Shown: positions 8,730 through 17,402 of the stretch, piece by piece | Position numbering within the stretch: the stretch's first letter is position 1 | Layout: every line of letters begins with the position of its first letter | Assembly (NCBI RefSeq): GCF_016598615.1 | Contig: NZ_CP066831.1 | Location: 3,658,001 to 3,722,000, forward strand | Reading direction: 5' to 3' | Length of the DNA stretch: 64,000 bases | Source of the DNA: Streptomyces liliifuscus | Lineage (GTDB): Bacteria; Actinomycetota; Actinomycetes; Streptomycetales; Streptomycetaceae | Translations under genes and position numbers: made by a program | Notes under the pieces: model-generated | Database searches by the model: none | Seen by the model: the letters and a program-made list of their open reading frames with translations, nothing else | Told to the model about the DNA's origin: nothing

Positions 8730-9701
8730 ATGCGGTACCGCACAGTTGGCGGGCTGCGGGTGAGTGCCGTCGGGCTCGGTGCGATGCCGTTGTCCATCGA
8801 GGGCAGGCCCGACGAGGCGCGGGCCATGGCCACGGTGCACGCCGCCCTCGACGCGGGCGTCACGCTCCTGGACACGGCCGACTCGTACCACCTGCCCGGT
8901 GAGGAGCCCGGGCACAACGAGCGTCTCGTGGCCCGCGCCCTCGCGACGTACGGCGGCGACACCGCCGACGTCCTGGTGACCACCAAGGGCGGGCGCGGCA
9001 GACCGGCCGACGGCAGCTGGACGGTGACGGGATCTCCCCGGCACCTGAAATCGGCGGCGGAGGCCTCGCTCAAGCGGCTCGGCGTGGAGGCGATCGGCCT
9101 CTACCAGCTCCACAAGCCCGACCCCGCCGTCCCCTTCGAGGACTCGGTGGGCGCCCTGCGCGACCTGCTCGACGAGGGCAAGATCCGCTACGCCGGCATC
9201 TCCAACACCGACACCGGCCTGATCCGCCGGGCCCACGCCCTCCTCGGCGACCGGCTGGTCTCGGTCCAGAACCGGTACTCCCCCGCCGTCCGGGACAGCG
9301 AGCCCGAACTGCGGCTCTGCGCCGAGCTGGGCCTCGCCTCTCTACCGTGGAGTCCGCTGGGCGGGATATCACGGAGCTCGCTGGACGGGCCGTCGCGGCT
9401 GCCGTCCAAGGACTCCGGCCACTCCGCCCCGGCCGGTGACGCCACCCGCCCTGGTCACTCCGTCCGGCCCGGCCGCGCCACCGGGCTCGATGCCTTCCAC
9501 GCGGTCGCCCGTGAGCGGGGCGTCAGCCCTCAACAGGTCTGTCTGGCCTGGCTGTTGGCCCGCTCACCGGTGATCGTCCCGATCCCGGGTGCCAGCCGGC
9601 CCGGGACGATACGGGACTCGGCGGGCGCGGCTGATCTGGAGCTGACGCCGGAGGAGGTGGCGCGGCTGGAGGCGGCGCGGCTGAAGGCGGCGGGCTCCTG
9701 A
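8730..9701 (+). CDS. Aldo/keto reductase
   Basis: 323 residues, an NADPH-dependent (beta/alpha)8-barrel oxidoreductase. Visible family landmarks are the catalytic Asp and Tyr in LLDTADSYHL, the Lys in VTTKGG and the His in LYQLHKPD. The C-terminal cofactor-binding region includes IPGASRPG. The ATG overlaps the reading end of the preceding epimerase-like gene by context (stop 8726-8728), so the two are likely translated together. The natural substrate is not predictable. Confidence 0.88.
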   Translation: MRYRTVGGLRVSAVGLGAMPLSIEGRPDEARAMATVHAALDAGVTLLDTADSYHLPGEEPGHNERLVARALATYGGDTADVLVTTKGGRGRPADGSWTVTGSPRHLKSAAEASLKRLGVEAIGLYQLHKPDPAVPFEDSVGALRDLLDEGKIRYAGISNTDTGLIRRAHALLGDRLVSVQNRYSPAVRDSEPELRLCAELGLASLPWSPLGGISRSSLDGPSRLPSKDSGHSAPAGDATRPGHSVRPGRATGLDAFHAVARERGVSPQQVCLAWLLARSPVIVPIPGASRPGTIRDSAGAADLELTPEEVARLEAARLKAAGS

Positions 9702-9811
9702 GACCGCAGCGAAGCGCGCCCACGCCGAGACACACCCGCGTCGAAGCGCGCCCCCGCCGAAACGCGTCCGTGCCGCCCCTGCGCCGCTGCCGTACCTCCG
9801 CCACACCCCCG

Positions 9812-11461
9812 CTACGGCCGGAAGGACCGCCCGTCGTCCGGCCCCGGCGGGCGGGTCCCCGGCTGGTAGCGCCGGGGCCGCAGGCCCGGGACGGGGAACC
9901 CCCCGGGCAGGCGCGGCCCGTGCCGACCGTCCTCTTCTCCGGGACCTTCAGGGCCGTCCTCGTAGCGAGGGTCGTCCCCGTCCCGAAAACCGAAGTCGCC
10001 CTCGCCCTCCCCGTCGGCCGACGGCCAGTCGCCGTCCTCCTCCTCGTCGTCATCGGGGTCCCGCACCCCGAGAAGCCGCCGGGTCAGCCGGTCGCGGTCG
10101 GACAACAGCTCGTCCACCGCGGCCCGCACGTCCTCGGGTTCCGTGTGCTCCGCCTCCCGTTCCGCGGAGACGAGGACGGCCCTGCGTACGAGCTCCTTCA
10201 TGAAGGAGGCCGTCGTGCCCTCCGTGCGGGCGACGACCTCTTCGGCGAGTTCCTCGTCGAGTCCGAGCAGCGAGCCGTAGAGACCGAGGAGACGGGCGCG
10301 GCCCTCCGCGTCCGGGAGCGGGATCTCGACGGCCAGGTCGACCCGGCCCGGGCGCTGCGCGAGCGCCGGTTCCAGCAGATCGGCCCGGTTGGTGGTGAGG
10401 AGGAAGGCCACGTCGGCGTCGTCTCCGAGGCCGTCCATCTCGTTCAACACCTGGAAGAGCAGGGGCTGTTCACCGCCGCCGTAGTCACGGGCCTCGGCGA
10501 TCAGATCGCAGTCCTCCAGGACGACGAGCGCGGGCTGGAGCATACGGGCGAGCGCGCAGGCCGGTCCGATGGCGCCGATGCTCGTACCGGCGAGGACGAC
10601 GATCGTGAACTCCGGCAGATGGGACAGCAGATAGCGGATGGTGTGGGTCTTGCCGGTGCCCGGCGGCCCGTACAGGAGAAGTCCGCGGCGCAGGTGCTGG
10701 CCGGCCGCGCGGAGGCGTTCGCGGCGCCGCGCCACACCCACGACCTGTCGCTCGACCCGCTCCAGGAGCCCCGGCGGCAGCACGATGTCGTCGCGGGTGA
10801 GCGCGGGCCGACGGTGGAAGCGGAACGGTCCGAGGCCGTGGCCGAACTCGGAGCCCTCGAAGGAGAGGATCTGCCCGCGGAAGATGCTGAGTTCGCGGAC
10901 GAGTACGTCGATCTCGGCGAGCAGCCCGACCGCGAACTCCCTTTCCTTCGCCAGTACTTCGATCTCGACCTTGGCGCGTCCGTACTCGTCCGCAGGCCCG
11001 CGCAGCAGCACCGCGAACCGGTTCTCGCCGTCGCGCCCGAGGTAGAACCCGAAGGAGACACAGGCGAGTTCGTCGTCGGGGGAGACGGGCAGATGCGCGT
11101 AGTCGACCGCGCCGATCACGAACCGGTCGTAGCGGTCGGCCGATTCGAGGATCTCGCCGAGGGTCAGATCGCCGTGATGGGCGGACCCCCGCATGCCGAC
11201 CAGCTCGTACGAACGCCCCTCGGCCACCTCGAACCAGCGCTCCAGCGCCAGATGCACGTTGGGCAGGTCGTACGCGGGATACGCGGCCTTGACCACCGGC
11301 TGGTCGCCGGGCGCCGAGCCGAGATGCCCGCGCAGCCGCTCGGTGAGGTTGCGCCCTTCGCCGCCCTCGCGCTTCGGGCGGGCGACCGCCTCCAGGAACT
11401 CCTCGAACAGTTCGCCGACCTGGTGGAGTGCCAGCGGTGATCGCACCTTGTCGTCACTCAT
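9812..11461 (-). CDS. AAA-family ATPase, BCS1-like Walker B, acidic C-terminal tail
   Basis: 549 residues. A poorly recognised N-terminal region of about 230 residues precedes one AAA module: Walker A GPPGTGKT, then VVLEDCD at the Walker B position, sensor TTNRAD and arginine-finger-like QRPGR. The ED-x-D form of Walker B is typical of BCS1-type AAA proteins and differs from the usual DE. The last 100 residues are rich in Asp, Glu, Gly and Pro and are probably disordered. No signal peptide. It is transcribed alone; role and substrate are unknown, with protein remodelling the general expectation. Confidence 0.75.
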   Translation of the reverse strand: MSDDKVRSPLALHQVGELFEEFLEAVARPKREGGEGRNLTERLRGHLGSAPGDQPVVKAAYPAYDLPNVHLALERWFEVAEGRSYELVGMRGSAHHGDLTLGEILESADRYDRFVIGAVDYAHLPVSPDDELACVSFGFYLGRDGENRFAVLLRGPADEYGRAKVEIEVLAKEREFAVGLLAEIDVLVRELSIFRGQILSFEGSEFGHGLGPFRFHRRPALTRDDIVLPPGLLERVERQVVGVARRRERLRAAGQHLRRGLLLYGPPGTGKTHTIRYLLSHLPEFTIVVLAGTSIGAIGPACALARMLQPALVVLEDCDLIAEARDYGGGEQPLLFQVLNEMDGLGDDADVAFLLTTNRADLLEPALAQRPGRVDLAVEIPLPDAEGRARLLGLYGSLLGLDEELAEEVVARTEGTTASFMKELVRRAVLVSAEREAEHTEPEDVRAAVDELLSDRDRLTRRLLGVRDPDDDEEEDGDWPSADGEGEGDFGFRDGDDPRYEDGPEGPGEEDGRHGPRLPGGFPVPGLRPRRYQPGTRPPGPDDGRSFRP

Positions 11462-11553
11462 GTGTGCCCCCGTGAGTTCCGGCCCCGCCGTGGAGGTTCC
11501 CGCCGTGGCGGCCGTGCCGTGTCCTCCAGCGTGGGCCCGGACTCACGGACGGG

Positions 11554-12474
11554 TCAAAGGGTTTGGCCCGCCCGGTCGCCGCGTGCCGAGTCGGCATTGC
11601 CGCGTACGACTTCGATCGTGCTCGTCCAGCTCTCGGCGGCGTGGCCGAGGGCGACGGTCCTGTCGTAGACCTCCTTGATCGGGCGGAGGGTGCTCACGTC
11701 GAGGCCGCGGTGTTCGGCCCACTCCAGGATGTGGCCCACGCCGGACGCCATCATGCCGAGGTTGGCGGCCTCGCCCGGGTGGCTGCCCGCGTCGACGTGC
11801 TGGGCGGCCTCGGCGGCGAGGGACGGCATGAAGGCGGTGATGGTGTCCAGATAGGGGGCGAGGTCCGCGGCACGCACCCCGTCGGCACCGGCGAGTGCGT
11901 ACGCGTGCAGCAGGCCGGAGATCGATCCGTAGAAGTAGTCGAGCAGCGCGAGGTCGTAGACGGCGGCCAGCCCCTGGTCCTCGCCGAGGTGGGCGGGCTT
12001 GCCGCCCAGCGCCTTCAGTGCCGTCTCGTGCCTGTCGTACGCGGTCCGGGGGCCGCTGTAGAAGATCAGGGCCGGTGGCCGGCCCACCAGGTCCACCGGC
12101 ACCATGATCGAGCCGTCGAGGTAGTCGATGCCGTGTTCCTGCGCCCAGGCGCCGGTCTTGCGGGCTCGCTCCGGCGTGTCCGAGGTGAGGTTCACCAGGA
12201 CCCGGCCGGGCAGGTCTTCGGCTACGGAGTCGAGGACGGCCGTGGCCGCGTGGTGGTCGACCACGCAGATGACGACCAGTTCGGCGGCGCGTACGGCTTC
12301 GGCGGCGCCGGTCGCCCGGACCGCGCCCCTTGCGATGAGCTCGTCGTCCTTGCCGGGGGAACGGTTCCAGATGGTGGTGGGGTGGCCCGCCTTCAGGAAC
12401 GCGGTGGCCAGGGCCTGGCCCATGGCGCCCAGGCCGAGGACTGCGACGGGGGTCTTTTCAAGGTCATTTGCCAT
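11554..12474 (-). CDS. NAD(P)-binding imine reductase-like oxidoreductase
   Basis: 306 residues of the beta-hydroxyacid dehydrogenase/imine reductase superfamily. The N-terminal Rossmann motif is VAVLGLGAMGQALA with the NADPH-favouring NRSPGK; a helical dimerisation domain follows (residues about 165-300). YLDGSIMVP matches imine reductases at the substrate loop. Starts at 12474 or 12483 are both possible and neither has a ribosome-binding site, so the message may be leaderless. A 17-bp palindrome lies 49 nt upstream, but no regulator gene sits next to it. Substrate unknown. Confidence 0.82.
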   Translation of the reverse strand: MANDLEKTPVAVLGLGAMGQALATAFLKAGHPTTIWNRSPGKDDELIARGAVRATGAAEAVRAAELVVICVVDHHAATAVLDSVAEDLPGRVLVNLTSDTPERARKTGAWAQEHGIDYLDGSIMVPVDLVGRPPALIFYSGPRTAYDRHETALKALGGKPAHLGEDQGLAAVYDLALLDYFYGSISGLLHAYALAGADGVRAADLAPYLDTITAFMPSLAAEAAQHVDAGSHPGEAANLGMMASGVGHILEWAEHRGLDVSTLRPIKEVYDRTVALGHAAESWTSTIEVVRGNADSARGDRAGQTL

Positions 12475-12522
12475 ACGGACCATGCTGGTCTTGGGCCCAA
12501 CTCCCCACAAGTACGCACTAAT

Positions 12523-12539
12523 TGCTCAGATACTGAGCA
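12523..12539. promoter_or_regulatory. Palindromic operator candidate upstream of the imine reductase-like gene
   Basis: TGCTCAG-ATA-CTGAGCA, perfect 7-bp arms. It is placed where a MarR, HxlR or TetR dimer could control the gene ending at 11554. No divergent regulator gene is present; the next 600 bp are repeats. Confidence 0.5.
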
Positions 12540-12614
12540 GAAGGTAAGTGGGTCACCCTGCGGGAACCGGTGGGTGGTGGGCGGGGCCCGGGGGGTACGG
12601 CTGGGACCGTGGCG

Positions 12615-12905
12615 GGCTGGTCGCGCAGTTCCCCGCGCCCCTTTACGGGGGCGTCCAGGCCGGAGCGTAAGCCTCGGGCCGTTGTGGGTTGCTCGCGCCG
12701 TTCCCCGCGCCCCTGACGGGGCTGAAAGGCCGGTGCGTAACCTCGGACCGTCGTGGTTGCTCGCGCAGTTCCCCGCGCCCCTTACGGGGCTGACAGGCCG
12801 GTGCGTAAGCCTCGCGCCGTCGTGGTTGATCGCGCCGTTCCCCGCGCCCCTTACGGGGCGCCTGAGGCCTGGTGGTTTTAGGGGCGCGGGGAACTGCGCG
12901 ATCAG
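12615..12905. repeat. Tandem array of a dispersed GC-rich repeat, about 68-bp period
   Basis: Four units begin near 12616, 12687, 12755 and 12823. Each contains CGCGCxGTTCCCCGCGCCCC, then ACGGGG, AGGCCGG and CGTAA-CCTCG. The array closes with one copy in the opposite orientation (AGGGGCGCGGGGAACTGCGC at about 12881-12900). Outside the array the same core occurs singly or in pairs. Confidence 0.85.
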
Positions 12906-12938
12906 CCACCGACCGGCCGCGGGCTGCCGACCTCGCCC

Positions 12939-12980
12939 GGCCGGGTGAAACCGGCTGCAGGCTGCCGGTTTCATCCGGCC
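12939..12980. terminator. Long stem-loop downstream of dctA
   Basis: CCGGGTGAAACCGGC (12941-12955) pairs with GCCGGTTTCATCCGG (12964-12978) with one G-U pair and an 8-nt loop. There is no T-run, but it lies beyond the dctA stop and is a plausible factor-aided terminator. Confidence 0.5.
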
Positions 12981-13153
12981 CGGCAAAAGCCACCGGCCGG
13001 TGGGCCCGGTTGGGGAGGACCGGGGCCACCGGCCGGTGGCCGGGGGAGTTGGGGACTTCGGGCTGTGGGGGTGTGAGCGGTGTGACCGGGCGGCTGAGCG
13101 ACGGGGGATGCACCCAGCCGCCCGGGGTTCTGGGACGGGGCCCGGCCGGGAGG

Positions 13154-14539
13154 CTAGGCCTTCGCCAGGGTCTTGTCCTCCGGGTGGTCCGGGACCTCCG
13201 CCGGGGCGGGAGCGGAACCGTGGCCGTCGTCCAGGAGGGTCGTCTCGTCGAAGGGCAGCTGCCCCGCGAGCACCTGGTCGACGCGGTCCTTGTCGATCTC
13301 CTTGGTCCACGTACCGATCAGAACGGTGGCGACCGCGTTGCCGGCGAAGTTCGTCAGGGCGCGCGCCTCGCTCATGAAGCGGTCGATGCCGACGATCAGG
13401 CCGATGCCGTCCACCAGCGCGGGCTTGTGGGACTGCAGGCCGCCGGCCAGCGTCGCGAGCCCGGCTCCGGTGACACCCGCCGCGCCCTTCGAGGCGACCA
13501 GCAGGAAGAGGAGCAGCGGAATCTGCTCACCGATCGACATCGGCGTACCCAGGGCGTCGGCGATGAACAGCGAGGCCATGGTCATGTAGATCATGGTGCC
13601 GTCGAGGTTGAAGGAGTAACCGGTCGGAACGGTGATGCCGACGACCGGCTTGCTGACACCCAGGTGCTCCATCTTCGCGATGAGCCGCGGGAGCGCGGAC
13701 TCGGACGACGAGGTCGACAGGATCAGCAGGAACTCACGGCCCAGGTACTTGAGGAACGTGAAGATGTTGAGCCCGGCCACGATCCTCAGCAGCGCGCCGA
13801 GGAAGATGAAGACGAAGAGGAAACAGGTGACGTAGAAGCCGAGCATCAGGACGGCGAGGCTCTTGAGGGCGTCCAGGCCCGCCGAGCCGGTGACCGCCGC
13901 GATCGCTCCGAAGGCACCGATGGGCGCCGCCCACATCACCATGGCGAGGATGCGGAAGACGAGACGCTGGATGTGCTCCACACCGCGCAGGATCGGCGCA
14001 CCGGCCGAGCCCATGGCCTGGAGGGCGAAACCGGCGAGCAGCGCGACGAGCAGGGTCTGCAGGACCTCGCCGCCGGTGAAGGCGGAGACGATCGTCGTCG
14101 GGATGATCCCGAGCAGGAACTCCTCGGTGTTCTTGGCCTCGGTGACCTGCTCGTGGCCCGCGTCCTTGATCGCGTCGGTGACCGCGAGGCCCGTGCCGGG
14201 CTCCAGGATGTTGCCGACGACCAGGCCGATGGCGAGGGCGACGAACGACATGACCACGAAGTAGCCGAGCGCGATGCCGCCCACCGCGCCGACCTTGGCG
14301 GCCTTCCGTACCGAGCCGATGCCCAGCACGATCGTGCAGAAGATGATCGGCGAGATCATCATCTTGATCAGGTTCACGAAGCCGGTACCGATGGGCTTCA
14401 GCTCGACCGCGAAGTCGGGAGCGATCAGGCCCACGGCGATGCCGGCGGCCACGGCGGCGATCACCGCGATGTACAGGTAGTGGGTGCGGTCCCGCTTGGC
14501 AGCGGGAGCGGCAGGTGCCGTATTCGATGTACTGGTCAC
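13154..14539 (-). CDS. dctA: C4-dicarboxylate:cation symporter DctA
   Basis: 461 residues, family DAACS, imports succinate, fumarate and malate with cations. About eight membrane helices plus two re-entrant loops are readable. Family signatures present are the serine-rich LSTSSSESALP and FNLDGTMIYM. The start is GTG 14539 with AAGGAGG six nt upstream; a longer in-frame ATG at 14572 lacks this support. It is divergent from a CitA/DctS-type sensor kinase and its response regulator, which by family precedent control it. The acidic C-terminal tail is cytoplasmic. Confidence 0.92.
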   Translation of the reverse strand: MTSTSNTAPAAPAAKRDRTHYLYIAVIAAVAAGIAVGLIAPDFAVELKPIGTGFVNLIKMMISPIIFCTIVLGIGSVRKAAKVGAVGGIALGYFVVMSFVALAIGLVVGNILEPGTGLAVTDAIKDAGHEQVTEAKNTEEFLLGIIPTTIVSAFTGGEVLQTLLVALLAGFALQAMGSAGAPILRGVEHIQRLVFRILAMVMWAAPIGAFGAIAAVTGSAGLDALKSLAVLMLGFYVTCFLFVFIFLGALLRIVAGLNIFTFLKYLGREFLLILSTSSSESALPRLIAKMEHLGVSKPVVGITVPTGYSFNLDGTMIYMTMASLFIADALGTPMSIGEQIPLLLFLLVASKGAAGVTGAGLATLAGGLQSHKPALVDGIGLIVGIDRFMSEARALTNFAGNAVATVLIGTWTKEIDKDRVDQVLAGQLPFDETTLLDDGHGSAPAPAEVPDHPEDKTLAKA

Positions 14540-14683
14540 GGCTGCCCTCCTTGACGACGTCGTCGGCATCATCCGGCGTGCGGCTCACGTCCGGGGGTTG
14601 TCGGTGACTATCTCCCGCCTTGTGAGGGCCGTCACCCTTCCGTTCATTTAGTTCGCGCTTATCCGGAGGGGCAGACTGTTTGC

Positions 14684-16420
14684 ATGCGCCTCCCCCGTGC
14701 TCCACGACCCCGCAGCCTGGCTGGTCAGCTGTTTGCCATGCAGGCCGTGCTCGTCGCGGTCGTGGTCGCGGGCTGTGCGCTCTTCACCTACATCAGTGAC
14801 CGCAGCCAGGCCGAGGACGCGGCGGGCCGCCAGGCCATGGCGGTGGCCCGCTCGGTCGCGGACTCCCCGTCCGTACGGGAGGCGATCCGCACCGCCGACC
14901 CGACGAGGACGCTCCAGCCGTACGCGACGTCGGTGCAGCGTGACGCCCAGGTCGACTTCGTCACGATCATGAACCCCGACGGCATCCGCTGGACGCACCC
15001 CAACAAGGACCTGATCGGCAAGCACTTCCTCGGCAACACGGAGCCCGCGCTCCTCGGCCATCCCTTCACCGAGACGTACACCGGCACCCTCGGCGAGTCC
15101 GTGCGGGCCGTGACGCCGATATACGACGACGGCCGCATCGTCGGCCTGGTCAGCGCGGGCATCAAGGTCGACGAGATCAGTCAGCGGGTCGAGGGCCAGG
15201 TGCAGGCCCTGATCGGCGTCGCGGCGGCCGCCCTGGCCCTGGGCGCGGTAGGCACGTACGTCATAAACGCCCGGCTGCGCCGCTCCACGCACGGGATGAA
15301 CGCGGCCGAGCTCAGCCGGATGCACGACTACCACGAGGCCGCGCTGCACGCCGTGCGCGAGGGGCTGCTGATGCTGGACGGGCAGTTCCGCGTGGCGCTG
15401 ATCAACGACGGCGGGCGCGAGCTGCTCGACGTGACCGACGACGTGGTGGGCCGCTCGGTGGCGGACATCGGCCTGCCCACACCGCTGACGGGGGCGCTGC
15501 TGTCCGGGGAGCCGCGCGTGGACGAGGTGCATCTCACCGAGTCGCGGGTGCTCGTCGTGAACACCTCGCCGGTGTCGGGCGGCGAGCGACGGGGCACGGT
15601 CGTCACCCTGCGCGATGTGACCGAACTGCAGTCCCTGATGGGTGAGTTGGACTCCGAGCGGGGTTTCACCACGGCCCTGCGCTCGCAGGCGCACGAGGCG
15701 GCGAACCGCCTGCACACCGTCGTCTCCCTGATCGAGCTGGACCGGGCCGAGGAGGCCGTCGACTTCGCCACGGCCGAGCTGGAACTGGCCCAGGCGCTGA
15801 CCGACCAGGTCGTCGCGGCGGTCAGCGAGCCGGTGCTCGCCGCGCTGCTGCTGGGCAAGACGGCCCAGGCGAACGAGCGCGGCGTCGAGCTGCTGGTCTC
15901 CGAGGACAGCAGCATCGACGACGGCCTGCTCCCCGAGTCCCTGCCCTCCCGTGACCTGGTGACGGTCCTCGGCAATCTGATCGACAACGCCGTGGACGCG
16001 GCGCAGGGCTCGGTCGGCGCCCGTGTCACGGTCACGGCGATCGCGGACGCCGAGGAGCTTGTCCTGCGGGTCGTCGACACCGGGGCGGGCGTGGACCCGG
16101 CCCACGCGGAGGCGGTCTTCCAGCGCGGCTGGTCCACCAAGCCCGCCGGGCCCGCCGGGCGGGGGCTGGGCCTGGCCCTCGTACGGCAGGCGGTGGCCCG
16201 GCACGACGGGACACTGACCGTGACGCAGGCCCCGGGCGGCGGTGCGTCCTTCGAGGTGCGGCTGCCGCTGCCGACGGCGGGGCGGGGGAGGACTAAGGTC
16301 CACGCCGGGCCCGAGTCCGGGTCAGGGGCCGTGGACGGGGCTGGGGACGGGTCCGGCGGCGGTCCTGGGCTCACGCACGAGCCCGAGCCCGAGCCGACGC
16401 CGCACGGAGGCACCGTATGA
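14684..16420 (+). CDS. Sensor histidine kinase, DctS/CitA type
   Basis: 578 residues. Membrane helix 1 (about 14-36), an extracytoplasmic PAS-like sensor domain (about 37-165), membrane helix 2 (about 170-192), a cytoplasmic PAS domain, a SpoOB-type helix with the likely phospho-acceptor in RSQAHEAANRLH, and an HATPase domain with LGNLIDNAVDAA, DTGAGVD and GRGLGLAL. The C-terminal 50 residues are Gly/Pro/Glu-rich. Members of this family sense citrate or C4-dicarboxylates outside the cell; the divergent dctA gene supports that here. It overlaps the response regulator gene by ATGA. Confidence 0.9.
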   Translation: MRLPRAPRPRSLAGQLFAMQAVLVAVVVAGCALFTYISDRSQAEDAAGRQAMAVARSVADSPSVREAIRTADPTRTLQPYATSVQRDAQVDFVTIMNPDGIRWTHPNKDLIGKHFLGNTEPALLGHPFTETYTGTLGESVRAVTPIYDDGRIVGLVSAGIKVDEISQRVEGQVQALIGVAAAALALGAVGTYVINARLRRSTHGMNAAELSRMHDYHEAALHAVREGLLMLDGQFRVALINDGGRELLDVTDDVVGRSVADIGLPTPLTGALLSGEPRVDEVHLTESRVLVVNTSPVSGGERRGTVVTLRDVTELQSLMGELDSERGFTTALRSQAHEAANRLHTVVSLIELDRAEEAVDFATAELELAQALTDQVVAAVSEPVLAALLLGKTAQANERGVELLVSEDSSIDDGLLPESLPSRDLVTVLGNLIDNAVDAAQGSVGARVTVTAIADAEELVLRVVDTGAGVDPAHAEAVFQRGWSTKPAGPAGRGLGLALVRQAVARHDGTLTVTQAPGGGASFEVRLPLPTAGRGRTKVHAGPESGSGAVDGAGDGSGGGPGLTHEPEPEPTPHGGTV

Positions 16421-17109
16421 GCACGCCTTCCCCCTCGCGGGACATCCGCGTCCTGGTCGTCGAGGACGACCCCGTCGCGGCGGACGCGCATGTCCTGTAC
16501 GTGGGGCGGGTGCCCGGTTTCACGGCCGTCGGCAAGGCCCACACGGGCGCGGAGGCCCGGCGGGCGCTGGACCGCATGCCCGTGGACCTGCTCCTCCTGG
16601 ACCTCCACCTGCCGGACGTGCACGGGCTGCAGCTGGCCCGTTCGCTGCGCGCCGCCGGCCATCACGCGGACGTCATCGCGGTGACCTCGGCGCGCGACCT
16701 GACGGTGGTGCGGGAGGGGGTGTCGCTGGGAGTGGTGCAGTACGTACTGAAGCCGTTCACCTTCGCCACCCTCCGTGACCGTCTGGTGCGCTACGCCGAG
16801 TTCCACGCGGCGGCCGGCGAGGCCAGCGGCCAGGACGAGGTGGACCGTGCCCTCGCCACCCTCCGGGCCCCCGGTCCGGCGGCCCTGCCCAAAGGACTGA
16901 GCGCCCCCACCCTGGAGCGGGTCACCCGCGCCCTGCGCGACTCCGACGAGGGCCTGACCGCGACGGGCGTCGCCGAGGCCGTCGGCATCTCCCGGATCAC
17001 GGCCCGGCGCTATCTGGAGCACCTGGTGGACGCGGGAAGAGCGGGGCGCAGCCCGCAGTACGGGCAGGTGGGGAGACCGGAGTTGCAGTACCGGTGGGTG
17101 AAGGGCTAG
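16417..17109 (+). CDS. Response regulator, DctR/CitB type
   Basis: 230 residues. Receiver domain 1-125 with acidic residues E16, D17 and D18, phospho-acceptor D62 (LLLLDLHLPD), T90 and K112. The C-terminal helix-turn-helix (VAEAVGISRITARRYLEHL) is of the CitT/DctR class that binds promoters of carboxylate transport genes. It overlaps the sensor kinase gene by four bases and so is coupled to it. Expected target: the dctA promoter in 14540-14683. Confidence 0.92.
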   Translation: MSTPSPSRDIRVLVVEDDPVAADAHVLYVGRVPGFTAVGKAHTGAEARRALDRMPVDLLLLDLHLPDVHGLQLARSLRAAGHHADVIAVTSARDLTVVREGVSLGVVQYVLKPFTFATLRDRLVRYAEFHAAAGEASGQDEVDRALATLRAPGPAALPKGLSAPTLERVTRALRDSDEGLTATGVAEAVGISRITARRYLEHLVDAGRAGRSPQYGQVGRPELQYRWVKG

Positions 17110-17210
17110 CCGAACACCCCGGCGTACAGCACGACTTGCACCGCCGGCCCCGCCATTGCTCCGAGCACGGACGGCAGCAACTGCCCTGTGGTGACGTCCT
17201 GTTCCGGCAC
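17106..17210 (-). CDS. Candidate 34-residue small protein, hydrophobic C-terminus
   Basis: Starts at GTG 17210 with GGAAGGGG 8 nt upstream and ends at TAG 17106, overlapping the response regulator stop in the opposite direction. Most third codon positions are G or C, as in real genes here. The product begins MPEQDVTTGQLLPSV and ends in a hydrophobic stretch (VQVVLYAGVFG). No family recognised; it may be a small membrane-associated peptide or chance. Confidence 0.4.
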   Translation of the reverse strand: MPEQDVTTGQLLPSVLGAMAGPAVQVVLYAGVFG

Positions 17211-17319
17211 GTCACGATCCCCTTCCGGATGCCCGGCACACCCCGCCGGGCGGGTCCCTCAGCAGTACCTTGAGTGTGCGCGGCCATACGCACTGTGTCG
17301 GACTGATCATGCAAAGTCA

Positions 17320-17349
17320 TTGACCTGGCTGGACCAGCCCTCTTAGGTT
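17320..17349 (+). promoter_or_regulatory. Promoter with palindromic operator for the ABC sugar importer
   Basis: TTGACC (17320-17325), an 18-nt spacer, then TAGGTT (17344-17349). The spacer contains the 13-bp inverted repeat GGCTGGACCAGCC (17327-17339), well placed for a repressor. No regulator gene lies next to the operon. Confidence 0.65.
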
Positions 17350-17402
17350 CTCGTGCAGCCCAACCCGGCCACAAAGACGTCGGCCAGCAGGAGGTTGTAC
17401 CC

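Larger units (their letters stand above)
12543..13153. other. 611-bp gene-free region made of repeats and hairpins
   Basis: No open frame here has coding-like third-position bias or a ribosome-binding site. The region holds a tandem repeat array (12615-12905), a long stem-loop (12939-12980) and two copies of the palindrome CCACCGGCCGGTGG (12990-13003 and 13026-13039). It separates the imine reductase-like gene from the 3' end of dctA. Confidence 0.8.

Noticed and set aside
12543..13153. Possible CRISPR array because of regular repeats
   Set aside because: Units of about 68 bp are similar over most of their length without unique spacers, the core is also dispersed outside, and no cas genes are present.
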